A stretch of 64,000 nt of DNA from Pseudarthrobacter enclensis (lineage in GTDB: Bacteria > Actinomycetota > Actinomycetes > Actinomycetales > Micrococcaceae). Each line of letters begins with the position of its first letter. Position 1 is the first letter of the stretch. The stretch is taken from contig NZ_KQ758606.1 in assembly GCF_001457025.1 (NCBI RefSeq), forward strand, positions 124,001 to 188,000, given 5' to 3'. Below, in pieces: positions 16,445 through 24,912 of this stretch. Under the pieces are notes generated by a model. The model ran no database searches, had not been told where the DNA came from, and worked only from the letters and a program-made list of their open reading frames with translations. The position numbers were made by a program, and so were the translations under genes.

Positions 16445-16632
16445 GTTCACTCGCCGGTTGCACCAACTGTAGGGCTACTGCTGAAATATTGGCAACAGGG
16501 CAGCGGCTACCGCCAAAACCCGCAGGCCGCCGGCCCGCCGGAACACCACCCGGGCGCCGCAGAGTGCTTCCCGCAAGGAGGCCGCCGCTGATTGACTCTT
16601 GTTCACGCATCGTCTTTCCGCACCCACTGACG

Positions 16633-16691
16633 AGAGCCCCTGGGCTACCGATCCACCGCCTACGCGGTTCCATCGGTGGCTGAGGGGCTCT
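16633..16691 (+). other. Structured hairpin upstream of gluQ
   Basis: Outer arms AGAGCCCCT (16633-16641) and AGGGGCTCT (16683-16691) are perfectly complementary. A second inner stem pairs GCTACCGAT with ATCGGTGGC (one G-U), and CCGC with GCGG sits at the tip. The whole could fold as a ~59-nt RNA just before the gluQ -10. If gluQ is leaderless this lies upstream of transcription, so it may be a terminator or a small RNA, not a leader. Confidence 0.5.
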
Positions 16692-16704
16692 TGTGCTTTC
16701 CGCA

Positions 16705-16710
16705 TAGGCT
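16705..16710 (+). promoter_or_regulatory. -10 element of a leaderless promoter
   Basis: TAGGCT ends 6 nt before the ATG of gluQ at 16717; no Shine-Dalgarno is visible between them. Confidence 0.5.
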
Positions 16711-16716
16711 GGATCC

Positions 16717-17610
16717 ATGACCCCAGCCGGCCGTTTCGCCCCCAGCCCCTCCGGCGAACTGCACGTCGGCAACCTCCGCACCGCCATTCTGGCTTGGCTG
16801 TTCGCCCGGTCCACGGGCCGCCGCTTCCTCCTGAGGGTGGAGGACCTGGACCGCGCCCGCGCCGGAGCCGAGGCCGTCCAGCTGCGTGACCTCGCTGCCA
16901 TCGGCGTCGGCTGGGACGGGGATGTGATCCGGCAAACTGCCCGCGGCGCCCTTTACGACGACGCCATCAGCCGGCTGCAGTCTGCAGGCCTGACCTATGA
17001 GTGCTTCTGCACCCGCCGGGAAATACAGGAAGCCCCGTCCGCTCCGCACGCGCCGCAGGGCGCCTACCCCGGCACCTGCCGGAACCTCGATGCCGCTGAG
17101 CTTGAGTGCAAGCGGTCCACCAGGCCGGCTGCCATCCGGCTCCGCGCGGAGCTCGCCGAGTACAGCGTTCACGACGTCCTCCATGGTGCCTACACGGGGG
17201 CCGTTGACGACTTTGTCCTGCGCCGCAACGACGGTGTCACGGCCTACAACCTGGCTGTCGTGGTGGATGATGCCGAGCAGGGCATCGACCAGGTGGTCCG
17301 CGGCGATGATCTGCTCCCGTCCACGCCCCGGCAGGCATACCTTGCCTCGCTCTTGAATATTCCCGTTCCGGAATATGCGCATGTCCCGCTGGTAGTTAAT
17401 TCCGACGGCGCCCGGCTGGCTAAGCGCGACGGCGCGGTGACGCTCGCGGACCTTGGGGCGCGGGGCGTTTCAGCGGCGGAGGTCCGCAACATCCTGCTCG
17501 ACTCGCTCGGACTCCCGCCGGGCACGCTGGAAGCGGCGCTGGACGCCTTCAGTCCCGCGGCCCTGCCGAGGGAGCCGTGGGTCTGGAAGGACACCGTCAA
17601 CATTCAGTGA
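16717..17610 (+). CDS. gluQ: Glutamyl-Q tRNA(Asp) synthetase
   Basis: A 297-residue paralogue of the glutamyl-tRNA synthetase catalytic core without an anticodon-binding domain, as in GluQRS. It attaches glutamate to queuosine in the anticodon of tRNA(Asp). The HIGH-like motif is PSPSGELHVGNLRTAILAWL, the zinc site is CFCTRREI with Tyr/Cys further on (YPGTCRN), and the KMSKS-like loop is LAKRDGAVTLADLGARG. Length fits the family. The gene is monocistronic with its own promoter and overlaps the convergent LtrA-like gene by 7 bp at the stops. Confidence 0.92.
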   Translation: MTPAGRFAPSPSGELHVGNLRTAILAWLFARSTGRRFLLRVEDLDRARAGAEAVQLRDLAAIGVGWDGDVIRQTARGALYDDAISRLQSAGLTYECFCTRREIQEAPSAPHAPQGAYPGTCRNLDAAELECKRSTRPAAIRLRAELAEYSVHDVLHGAYTGAVDDFVLRRNDGVTAYNLAVVVDDAEQGIDQVVRGDDLLPSTPRQAYLASLLNIPVPEYAHVPLVVNSDGARLAKRDGAVTLADLGARGVSAAEVRNILLDSLGLPPGTLEAALDAFSPAALPREPWVWKDTVNIQ

Positions 17611-18848
17611 CGCGACTGTTCCAGTTTCTCCAGGGCTGCGTGCACCCGTGCGCCGCCGCGCTTTTCATCAATGATGATGGAGGCGGCAAGGGCCAGGACG
17701 ATGACCAGGAGGCAGGCAGGCACTGAGGCGCCTGCCGCGGCCAGGGCAATCGCGCCGCCCTGCAGGGCAATGACTCCGGCCGCGACGGCGATGACCATGC
17801 GGTCGGCCCCCATCATCACGCTGTACAGCCAGGTGAGCGTGGCCTTGAAGATGGCCACCGGGATGGCGATGCTGGCCACGGCTGCCGCGGCACTGATGTG
17901 GGCCTCATGGTCGATGTAGTAGGCGGCGACGTGGAGGCTGGCGCCGGTGGCCGCGATGGAGGCAAAGATGGGAATGTGCCCGTAGCCGAACAGGTAGGAC
18001 CGGTGCCGCCGCACGTGCAGCGCCCGCCCGGCGGGAAGCATGAAATACACCCACCACATGCCGAAGGCCAATGCCGTCCCGCCGAATCCCACCAGCGCCG
18101 CGTCCACGGTCCAGCCGCTGTTGGCGACGAACGCCCGCAGCGTCTCGATGGCCCCGATGAGGCATTCACCCAGCGCGATAATGGCCAGCAGGCCGTAGCG
18201 TTCGGCGATGTGGTGGGCATGCCAGGGGGTGCTGGCCTTGCGCTCCGCAAAGTACGGTGTGGCCATCTCCAGCGCCACCAGCGGAACCACCATCAGGAGT
18301 GTCGCCGTCACGCCGGTGTCCAGGACCAGTACCACCACCCAGCCCAGCTGCACGATTGCGAGGTACCGGGCATAGCGGAGGCACGTTTCGCGGCGGGCAG
18401 GGTCCTGGCGGGCGGCCCGCACCCACTGCGCCACCAGGGCCAGGCGCATCAGGATGTAGCCACCCACAATCACCCGGTTGTCCACGTGCTCGCCCTCGAC
18501 GATCGAGTGGAACATCGGCTCGATCCCCATGGTGAGGATGAGCACCCCCACGATCTGGACCATCGTCACCACGCGGAACACCCAGTCGTCGGTGTCGTAG
18601 GCGCTGGCAAACCAGGTGAAGTTGATCCAGGCCCAGATCACCGCGAACATGGCGAAGGCAAAGCCGATCAGGCCGGGCAGCACATGGGCCTCGGCCACCT
18701 CGTGCGCGAACTGGCTCCCGGCAACGCCGAAGGCAATGACGAACGTCAGGTCGAAGAAGAGTTCCAGCGGCGTGGCCGCCCTGTGTTTCTCATGCGGGTC
18801 GCGTCCGCCCATGCGCGCAACCGCATGCCGGAGGGGGTTTGAGGACAT
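17604..18848 (-). CDS. Low temperature requirement protein A (LtrA) family membrane protein
   Basis: A 414-residue polytopic protein with about 11-12 hydrophobic segments. The family opening TPLELFFDLTFVIAF is exact, and the second hallmark AERYGLLAIIALGECLIG is present near the middle. LtrA was found as a Listeria gene needed for growth at low temperature; the biochemical function of the family is unknown. N- and C-terminal tails are basic and cytoplasmic. The upstream minus-strand gene starts at 20183, so there is room for a separate promoter only within the AAA gene's 3' end; the 18-bp gap to that gene suggests cotranscription. Confidence 0.88.
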   Translation of the reverse strand: MSSNPLRHAVARMGGRDPHEKHRAATPLELFFDLTFVIAFGVAGSQFAHEVAEAHVLPGLIGFAFAMFAVIWAWINFTWFASAYDTDDWVFRVVTMVQIVGVLILTMGIEPMFHSIVEGEHVDNRVIVGGYILMRLALVAQWVRAARQDPARRETCLRYARYLAIVQLGWVVVLVLDTGVTATLLMVVPLVALEMATPYFAERKASTPWHAHHIAERYGLLAIIALGECLIGAIETLRAFVANSGWTVDAALVGFGGTALAFGMWWVYFMLPAGRALHVRRHRSYLFGYGHIPIFASIAATGASLHVAAYYIDHEAHISAAAAVASIAIPVAIFKATLTWLYSVMMGADRMVIAVAAGVIALQGGAIALAAAGASVPACLLVIVLALAASIIIDEKRGGARVHAALEKLEQSRH

Positions 18849-18866
18849 GCCTCAAAGATAACCGGC

Positions 18867-20183
18867 TCAGACCCTTCCCAGGACTTCGATGTCCTCGAGG
18901 AAGTCCTGGTGGACCTCGGGGCTGACGGTGGTGCGGGTTTCGGCGATCGCGGCGAGGTAATCATCTGTGGAGGGCCCCTTACGTACCGCTTCCCGGACGG
19001 ACGATCGCGCATCCGTGGCCAGCCCGCCGTCGTCGTACACCGCTTTTTCCAGGGCACGCTGGGAGGCGCTCCGCGCGGCGTACTCGATGTCGGCGGGCGA
19101 AAAGCCCTCCGTCTTCTCCACGAGCAGCTCAACGTCCACGTCATCCACGACGGGAGCTGGGATGAAGCGCTCCCACATGGCGTGGCGGGCCTGCCGGTCC
19201 GGCAGGCCGATGGGGATCACATAGTCGAAGCGGCCGTGCCGCAGGAACGCTGAATCCAGGGCGCGGATGAAGTTGGTGGCGCAGACCAGCAGCCGTCCCG
19301 GCTGCTCGCGGAACGCCGGGATGATTTTCAGCAGCTCGTTGGTGACGCCCTGCAGCGGCGAGGGCGGGTCCCCCGCGCGCTGGGACGCGATTTCCTCCAC
19401 CTCGTCGATGAAGACCACCGCATGCTCGAGTTCGGCGATCTCCAGGAACGTCTCGCGCAGCGCCCCGGCCAGGCCCTGGGGGTCCGCGGCGAGGCGGGAC
19501 GGGAACACCTCCACGAACGGCCATTCCAGGCGGGAAGCGATCGCCTTGGCAAAGGTGGTCTTGCCGGTCCCGGGCGGGCCGAAGAGGACGACGGCGCGCG
19601 GCGGCACCACGCCGAATTCGTCGGCGAGGTCCGCTTCGGCCAAGGGCAGGACCAGCCGGCGTTCCAGGAGTTCCTTCTCCTTGCGCATGCCGGCCACGTT
19701 TTCCCACAGGTCGCGGGCCAGGACCCGGCCGCCGAGCTGGCCCAGCGCTCCAAGTTCCTGGCGCTGCACCGGAATGGTGCGCTCGAAGTAGCGCAGGTTC
19801 TTCTTCAGCGCGAAGCCGCGGCCCAGGAACGCTTCAACGCGGGTTTCGGATTCCGGCATCAGGGCTGAGAGCTTGTTGAGCCCGTGCGGTGCCATCCGGT
19901 TTTCGACGGCGGCCAGCAGCGAGGTGCCGATTCCGCGGCCGCGGTATTCGGGCAGCGTGGCGAGGAAGACGATCCAGCCCTGGTCGTGCGCGGCGCGGCC
20001 GACGGCGGCTCCCACCACCTGTTCGCCCAGCACGGCCACCACGGCGTGGTCCTTCTCGCAGGATGCCAGGACCTCCGAGAGGGCGTACACCGGTTCCACG
20101 TTCGTGGCCTTCAGCGTCTCCCACAGGTGCAGGATGCCGTCCAGGTCCGCCGAGTGGAAATCCCTGATCCGCCAGTTCGTCAT
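18867..20183 (-). CDS. GNAT acetyltransferase-AAA+ ATPase fusion
   Basis: A 438-residue two-domain protein. Residues ~1-150 are a GNAT domain (acetyl-CoA loop region LPEYRGRGIGTSLLAAVENR, then VEAFLGRGFALKKNLRYFER). Residues ~165-430 are a classical AAA+ module: Walker A FGPPGTGKTTFAKAI, Walker B AVVFIDEVEE, sensor 1 CATNFI, arginine finger region LRHGRFDYVI and sensor 2 EGFSPADIEYAARS. The ATPase resembles spastin/ClpX-adaptor-type or CbxX-like single AAA modules. RBS GGGAGA precedes ATG 20183. The fusion suggests that ATP-driven remodelling and acetylation act on one protein target; the target is unknown. Confidence 0.85.
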   Translation of the reverse strand: MTNWRIRDFHSADLDGILHLWETLKATNVEPVYALSEVLASCEKDHAVVAVLGEQVVGAAVGRAAHDQGWIVFLATLPEYRGRGIGTSLLAAVENRMAPHGLNKLSALMPESETRVEAFLGRGFALKKNLRYFERTIPVQRQELGALGQLGGRVLARDLWENVAGMRKEKELLERRLVLPLAEADLADEFGVVPPRAVVLFGPPGTGKTTFAKAIASRLEWPFVEVFPSRLAADPQGLAGALRETFLEIAELEHAVVFIDEVEEIASQRAGDPPSPLQGVTNELLKIIPAFREQPGRLLVCATNFIRALDSAFLRHGRFDYVIPIGLPDRQARHAMWERFIPAPVVDDVDVELLVEKTEGFSPADIEYAARSASQRALEKAVYDDGGLATDARSSVREAVRKGPSTDDYLAAIAETRTTVSPEVHQDFLEDIEVLGRV

Positions 20184-20306
20184 GCTGTATCTCCCGTTGG
20201 TTCCCCGTTGAACTGCCATGGCCATGTACTGCTGCGAGCATAAGCGATGCGGCGTGCCGGGCAGGTTGCGGTTCCGTTGCGTGACGTGCTGCCACCGGCG
20301 GTCGCG

Positions 20307-21254
20307 TCAAAGCCCCAACGTCTCCATGGTTGCCCGCAGGGTGTCCGCGGAATGCCGCAGAGCCGCCAACTCGCCGTCGTCCATGGGTGTTTCCAGGACC
20401 CGGTGCACGCCGCCGCGCCCCACCACGCTGGGAAGGGACAGTGCCACGCCGGAAATGCCGTACTGACCGGACAGCACCGTGGACACCGGCAGGACGGCGT
20501 TGTCGCCGCGGAGCAGCGCCTCGACGATCCGGGCACCGGAGAGGCCAATGGCGTAGTTGGTGGCGCCCTTCCCGGCGATGACCTTGTACGCGGCCCAGAC
20601 CACGTCCTGCGCCGTGGCGCTGAGGTACTCCGGCGTAAAGACCCGCTCCCCGCCGGCCGTCCAGTCCCGGATCGGGACGGGACCGATGGTGGCCCCTGAC
20701 CACAGCGGAAACTCGGTATCACCATGCTCTCCCACCATGCTGGCATGGACGCTGGACACGGAAACGCCGGCCCGGCGGGCCAGCAGCCAGCGCAGCCGCG
20801 AGGTGTCCAGGACGGTACCGGAGGAAAAAACCCGCTCCGCCGGCAGGCCCGATATCCGCTGCGCCGCGACGGTCAGGACGTCGCAGGGATTGGTGACCAG
20901 CACGTAGACGGCGTCCGGAGCCCGCTCCAGCAGGGGAGGCATCAGCTGTTCGAGGATCCGCACATTGGTGCCGGCCAGGTCCAGCCTGCTCTGTCCGCGG
21001 TCCTGCTTGGCGCCCGCAGTGATGACCACGACGTCGGCGCCTTCAGTGACGGAGATGTCCCCGCCCCCGGTGACGGCCGCCGACGCCGCGGCAAACTGGC
21101 TGCCGTGGGCCAGGTCAAGGGCTTCCGCCTCGGCTTTGGGCGCATTGACGTCATACAGCGCGATGGTGCCCGCTGAGCCGCGGATCAACGCCGCGTATGC
21201 CAGCGACGTGCCCACGCTCCCGGCACCCACCACGGCAAGTTTTGATCCTGGCAT
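20307..21254 (-). CDS. ldh: L-lactate dehydrogenase
   Basis: A 315-residue NAD-dependent 2-hydroxyacid dehydrogenase of the LDH/MDH superfamily, interconverting pyruvate and L-lactate. The Rossmann loop is VVGAGSVGTSLAYAAL, substrate arginines lie in the TAGAKQDRGQSRLDL loop, VTNPCDVLT and SSGTVLDTSRLR follow, and the catalytic histidine is in GEHGDTEFPLWS. Gln in AKQDRGQ at the specificity position fits lactate over malate. ATG 21254 is preceded by AGGAGG. It diverges from the secreted gamma-glutamyltransferase across 100 bp. Confidence 0.92.
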   Translation of the reverse strand: MPGSKLAVVGAGSVGTSLAYAALIRGSAGTIALYDVNAPKAEAEALDLAHGSQFAAASAAVTGGGDISVTEGADVVVITAGAKQDRGQSRLDLAGTNVRILEQLMPPLLERAPDAVYVLVTNPCDVLTVAAQRISGLPAERVFSSGTVLDTSRLRWLLARRAGVSVSSVHASMVGEHGDTEFPLWSGATIGPVPIRDWTAGGERVFTPEYLSATAQDVVWAAYKVIAGKGATNYAIGLSGARIVEALLRGDNAVLPVSTVLSGQYGISGVALSLPSVVGRGGVHRVLETPMDDGELAALRHSADTLRATMETLGL

Positions 21255-21354
21255 GTGGCTACCTCCTGGTCCGCAGGGTAGGCGGGGACGTTGAGTGTCT
21301 CCGGCGTGGAGAGTAGCGTGATCCACATCACCCGCACCCCATATAGGAGCTACC

Positions 21355-23214
21355 ATGCCACATCTGGGCCGCCGGTTAGGAGCCTTAACGGCTGCACTGG
21401 CAATGAGCGTGACCTCGGGAGCCATCCTGAGCCCGGCCTCCGCACACAAGGGGGACGGCGTCCCCGACAAGCAGGCAACGGCTACCGGCTATGGGGGAGC
21501 GGTGAGCACAGTGGATGCCGACGCCTCGGCAGCCGCCATCAAGGTCCTGCGCAATGGCGGCAACGCGGTTGACGCCGCCGTCGCCGCGGCAGCAACCCTT
21601 GGGGTGACGGAGCCCTACTCCGCCGGCATCGGCGGTGGCGGCTACTTCGTGTACTACGACGCCAGGAGCGGTGAGGTCCATACGCTGGACGGCCGCGAAA
21701 CCGCGCCGGCGGCCATGCCGAACGACGCCTTCATTAACCCGGCCACGGGCAAGCCTTACAACTTCACCCCGGAACTGGTCACCAGCGGCGTCTCCGTGGG
21801 CGTGCCCGGAACGGCCGCCACCTGGGAACGCGCGCTGGAGCGCTGGGGAAGCCTCAGCCTCGGAGACGCCCTGGAGCCTGCCATTGACGTGGCGGAAAAC
21901 GGCTTCACCGTGGACGAGACCTTCAACCTTCAGACCGCCGAGAACCAGGTGCGTTTTGAGGCCTTCCCGGCCACCAGCGAACTTTACCTCCCCGGCGGTG
22001 CGGCGCCCGCCGTCGGATCCGTCCTGAAGAACCCCGACCTCGCCGACACCTACCGGCTGCTGGGGGACGAGGGCACCGGGGTGTTCTATGAAGGGCCCCT
22101 GGCCGACGAGATCGCCGCGACAGTCCAGAACCCGCAAAAGACCTCCACCACGAAACTGCCCGTGCCCAAGGGCTTCATGACGGCCGAGGACCTGGCCAAC
22201 TACGAGGTGCTGGACCAAGACCCCACCCATGTGGAGTACCGGGGCTACGACGTGTACGGCATGGCGCCCTCCAGCAGCGGCGGCACCACGGTGGGCGAGG
22301 CGCTGAATATCCTGGCGCCGTTCGAACTGCCGGACCGGGTCCGCGGCAAGGGCAACTCCAGGAACCAGTCCGAGGTCCTGCACTTCTACCTTGAGGCGTC
22401 CGCGCTCGCCTTCGCGGACCGGGCCAAGTACGTCGGTGACCCCAATTTTGTTGCCGTTCCTACCGAGGCCCTCCTCGATGATGTCTACGGCAAGGAACGC
22501 GCCTGCGAAATTGACCCGCTCAAGGCCGCAGTGAAGCCCGTGCCGGCCGGTGACGTCAACGACTACGACGGCACCTGCGATGTGGCTCCGGCGGCTGAGG
22601 ATGCAAAGGACACTGAGAACATCAACACCACCAACCTCACCGTCTCGGACAAGTGGGGCAACGTGGTGGAGTACACGCTGACCATCGAGCAGACCGGCGG
22701 GTCCGGCATCGTGGTTCCCGGCCGCGGCTTCATCCTCAACAACGAGCTCACGGACTTCTCCACCGAGTACAAGGCAGACGACCCCAACCGGATCCAGCCC
22801 GGCAAGCGGCCGCGGTCCTCGATGTCGCCCACCATCGTGCTGAAGGAAGGCGACCCGTTCCTGGCGCTCGGTTCCCCGGGCGGCTCGACGATCATCACCA
22901 CGGTGCTCCAGACGCTGGTTAACCGGATCGACCTGGGCATGAGCATTGAGGATGCCGTCGCGGCGCCGCGGGCTACCCAGCGCAACACTGCCAACGTCAC
23001 GGCCGAGCAGGCCTTTATCGATTCGCCATCGGGCAAGGTCCTGGCCGCCAAGTACGGGCACGCCTTTGCAGCGGCGGGCGCACCGGGCACTTCGGCGGCG
23101 GAGATCGGCGCTGCAACGGCCATCGAGTTCCACCGGGACGGCCGCGTGACAGCGGTTGCCGAACCCGAGAGGCGGGGCGGCGGCTCTGCCATGGTGGTGA
23201 AGCCCGCCAGGTAA
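21355..23214 (+). CDS. ggt: Secreted gamma-glutamyltransferase
   Basis: A 619-residue Ntn-hydrolase precursor that cleaves gamma-glutamyl bonds of glutathione and related peptides. A signal peptide ends near PASA (residue 30). The large-subunit motif GGNAVDAAVAAAATLGV is followed by GIGGGGYF. Autocatalytic processing should occur before Thr425 (TTNLTVSDKWGNVVEYT), which then becomes the nucleophile. Small-subunit motifs are RPRSSMSPTIV and LGSPGGSTIITTV. RBS AGGAGC precedes ATG. The enzyme is probably exported and salvages Cys-Gly or glutamate outside the cell. The gene has no operon partners and ends at a strong terminator. Confidence 0.93.
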   Translation: MPHLGRRLGALTAALAMSVTSGAILSPASAHKGDGVPDKQATATGYGGAVSTVDADASAAAIKVLRNGGNAVDAAVAAAATLGVTEPYSAGIGGGGYFVYYDARSGEVHTLDGRETAPAAMPNDAFINPATGKPYNFTPELVTSGVSVGVPGTAATWERALERWGSLSLGDALEPAIDVAENGFTVDETFNLQTAENQVRFEAFPATSELYLPGGAAPAVGSVLKNPDLADTYRLLGDEGTGVFYEGPLADEIAATVQNPQKTSTTKLPVPKGFMTAEDLANYEVLDQDPTHVEYRGYDVYGMAPSSSGGTTVGEALNILAPFELPDRVRGKGNSRNQSEVLHFYLEASALAFADRAKYVGDPNFVAVPTEALLDDVYGKERACEIDPLKAAVKPVPAGDVNDYDGTCDVAPAAEDAKDTENINTTNLTVSDKWGNVVEYTLTIEQTGGSGIVVPGRGFILNNELTDFSTEYKADDPNRIQPGKRPRSSMSPTIVLKEGDPFLALGSPGGSTIITTVLQTLVNRIDLGMSIEDAVAAPRATQRNTANVTAEQAFIDSPSGKVLAAKYGHAFAAAGAPGTSAAEIGAATAIEFHRDGRVTAVAEPERRGGGSAMVVKPAR

Positions 23215-23243
23215 CCCGCAGGCGGACGGCTGCCCCTTAAACC

Positions 23244-23295
23244 CCGACGGCGGCACCCGGGTTCTTCCATCACAGAACCCAGGTGCCGCCGTCGG
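23244..23295. terminator. Bidirectional terminator
   Basis: A 22-bp stem with one mismatch (23244-23265 with 23274-23295; core GACGGCGGCACC) and an 8-nt loop, between the convergent ggt and amino-acid permease genes. Confidence 0.88.
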
Positions 23296-23308
23296 ACGTT
23301 AAGAGGCG

Positions 23309-24823
23309 CTACTTCTTGAAGGTGCCCGCCGGGGGATTGGCCACTACCGGCGAGATCCCGGTGTAGCCTTCCCGGGTTTCGGCGATCTCGTGGATGCGCT
23401 TGCGGCAGGCGAACCAGCCGACCACCATCAGGGCGGAGGCGATGCCGGTCACCAGCATGGTGAACGGCGAATCGATGAACACCATCACCAGGACGCCCAC
23501 CAGGAAGAGCAGCGACAGGTAGCCGGTGAACGGGGCGCCGAAGAGCCGGAACGACGGCCGTTCCACCCAGCCCTTGTCCGCCCAGCGCTTGAGCTGGATC
23601 TGGCACAGGACGATCGTGGCCCAGGTCATGATGATGCCCACGGAGGCGATGTTCAGCACGATCTCGAAGGCTTCGGCCGGGACCAGGTAGTTCAGCGGAA
23701 CACCCAGCAGCGAAACGCCGGCGGTGATGGCGATGCCGCCGTAGGGCACGCCCGCCTTATTCATCCGGGAGGCGAACTTGGGGGCCGAGCCGTTGACGGA
23801 CATGGAGCGCAGGATGCGGCCGGTGGAGTAGAGCCCGGCGTTCAGCGAGGACAGGGCGGCCGTGAGGACCACCAGGTTCATGATCACGTCCACGCCCTGC
23901 ACGCCGATCGAGCCGAAGAACGTCACGAACGGGCTGACGCCCTTTTCGTAGGAGGTGTACGGCAGCAGCAGGGCCAGCAGGATCACGGAGCCGACGTAGA
24001 ACACGGCGATGCGGAAGACCACGGAGTTGATGGCCTTGGGCATGATCTTTTCCGGGTTCTCGGTTTCACCGGCCGCGGTGCCCACCAGTTCGATCGATGC
24101 GTAGGCGAACAGGACGCCCTGCATGAGGATGATCATCGGCAGCAGGCCGTTGGGGAAGACGCCGCCGTTGTCCGAGAGGAGGCTGAGGCCAACCTGCTGG
24201 CCGTCCACCGGGGTGCCGAAGATGACGAAGTAGGTGCCCACCAGGAGGAACGCCACCAGGGCGGCGACCTTGATGAGGGCGAACCAGAACTCCATCTCGC
24301 CGAAGACCTTTACGGACACCAGGTTCAGGCTCAGGACCACCACCAGGGCGGTGAGGGCCCACACCCACTGCGGCACGTCGGCCATCCAGGGGATGTAGTT
24401 GCCGAAGAAGTGCATGTAGAGCGCCGCCGCGGTGATGTCCACGATGGTGGTGGTGGCCCAGTTGATCCAGTAGAACCAGCCGGAGACGAACGCGGCTTTC
24501 TCGCCGAAGAACTCGCGGGCGTAGGACACGAACGAGCCGGACGACGGGCGGTGGAGCACCAGTTCGCCCAGGGCGCGCAGGATCAGGAACGCGAAGAAGC
24601 CGCAGACGGCGTAGGCGATGACCAGCGACGGGCCGGCCGCGTTCAGGCGGCCGCCGGCGCCGAGGAACAGGCCGGTGCCGATGGCGCCGCCGATGGCGAT
24701 CATCTGGATCTGCCGGGGCTTGAGGCTCTTGTGGTAGCCCTTGTCCTCGGCGTGCAGGGAGGTCTCGGTGGCGTGCGCGTGGCCGCCGTCGATGACGTGG
24801 TCTGGGAGTGGGGACTGAGTCAT
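23309..24823 (-). CDS. ansP: Amino-acid permease, probable L-asparagine permease
   Basis: A 504-residue APC-superfamily (AAT family) permease with 12 TM segments. The family opening LKPRQIQMIAIGGAIGTGLF and the conserved GELVLHRPSSGSFVSYAREF are exact, and the second-half motif TENPEKIMPKAINSVVFRI is present. As the last gene of an asparaginase-aspartase cluster it is most likely an L-asparagine (or aspartate) symporter of the AnsP type, though close relatives carry other amino acids. It follows aspA by 89 bp, in which a hairpin (24857-24901) may tune expression. The start ATG gives a ~35-residue cytoplasmic lead-in. Confidence 0.85.
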   Translation of the reverse strand: MTQSPLPDHVIDGGHAHATETSLHAEDKGYHKSLKPRQIQMIAIGGAIGTGLFLGAGGRLNAAGPSLVIAYAVCGFFAFLILRALGELVLHRPSSGSFVSYAREFFGEKAAFVSGWFYWINWATTTIVDITAAALYMHFFGNYIPWMADVPQWVWALTALVVVLSLNLVSVKVFGEMEFWFALIKVAALVAFLLVGTYFVIFGTPVDGQQVGLSLLSDNGGVFPNGLLPMIILMQGVLFAYASIELVGTAAGETENPEKIMPKAINSVVFRIAVFYVGSVILLALLLPYTSYEKGVSPFVTFFGSIGVQGVDVIMNLVVLTAALSSLNAGLYSTGRILRSMSVNGSAPKFASRMNKAGVPYGGIAITAGVSLLGVPLNYLVPAEAFEIVLNIASVGIIMTWATIVLCQIQLKRWADKGWVERPSFRLFGAPFTGYLSLLFLVGVLVMVFIDSPFTMLVTGIASALMVVGWFACRKRIHEIAETREGYTGISPVVANPPAGTFKK

Positions 24824-24856
24824 GGGGTGTCCTTACAGACGGGGAAAGTTGAGTGG

Positions 24857-24905
24857 GCCCACGCCCGCCGGGTTCCCTGGCCGAGCTTGCGAGGCTAGGG
24901 GGCGG
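24857..24905 (-). repeat. Hairpin between aspA and the permease gene
   Basis: Arms CCTGGCC (24876-24882) and GGCTAGG (24893-24899, one G-U pair) flank GAGCTTGCGA, within longer GC-rich complementary flanks (CCCACGCCCGCC and GGCGGGTGGG). It is intra-operonic and could attenuate permease expression. The motif looks like a dispersed intergenic element, but no second copy is in this window. Confidence 0.4.
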
Positions 24906-24912
24906 GTGGGGA

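Noticed and set aside
16633..16716. T-box or other tRNA-sensing leader for gluQ
   Set aside because: No T-box sequence (TGGN bulge motif) and the gene looks leaderless.
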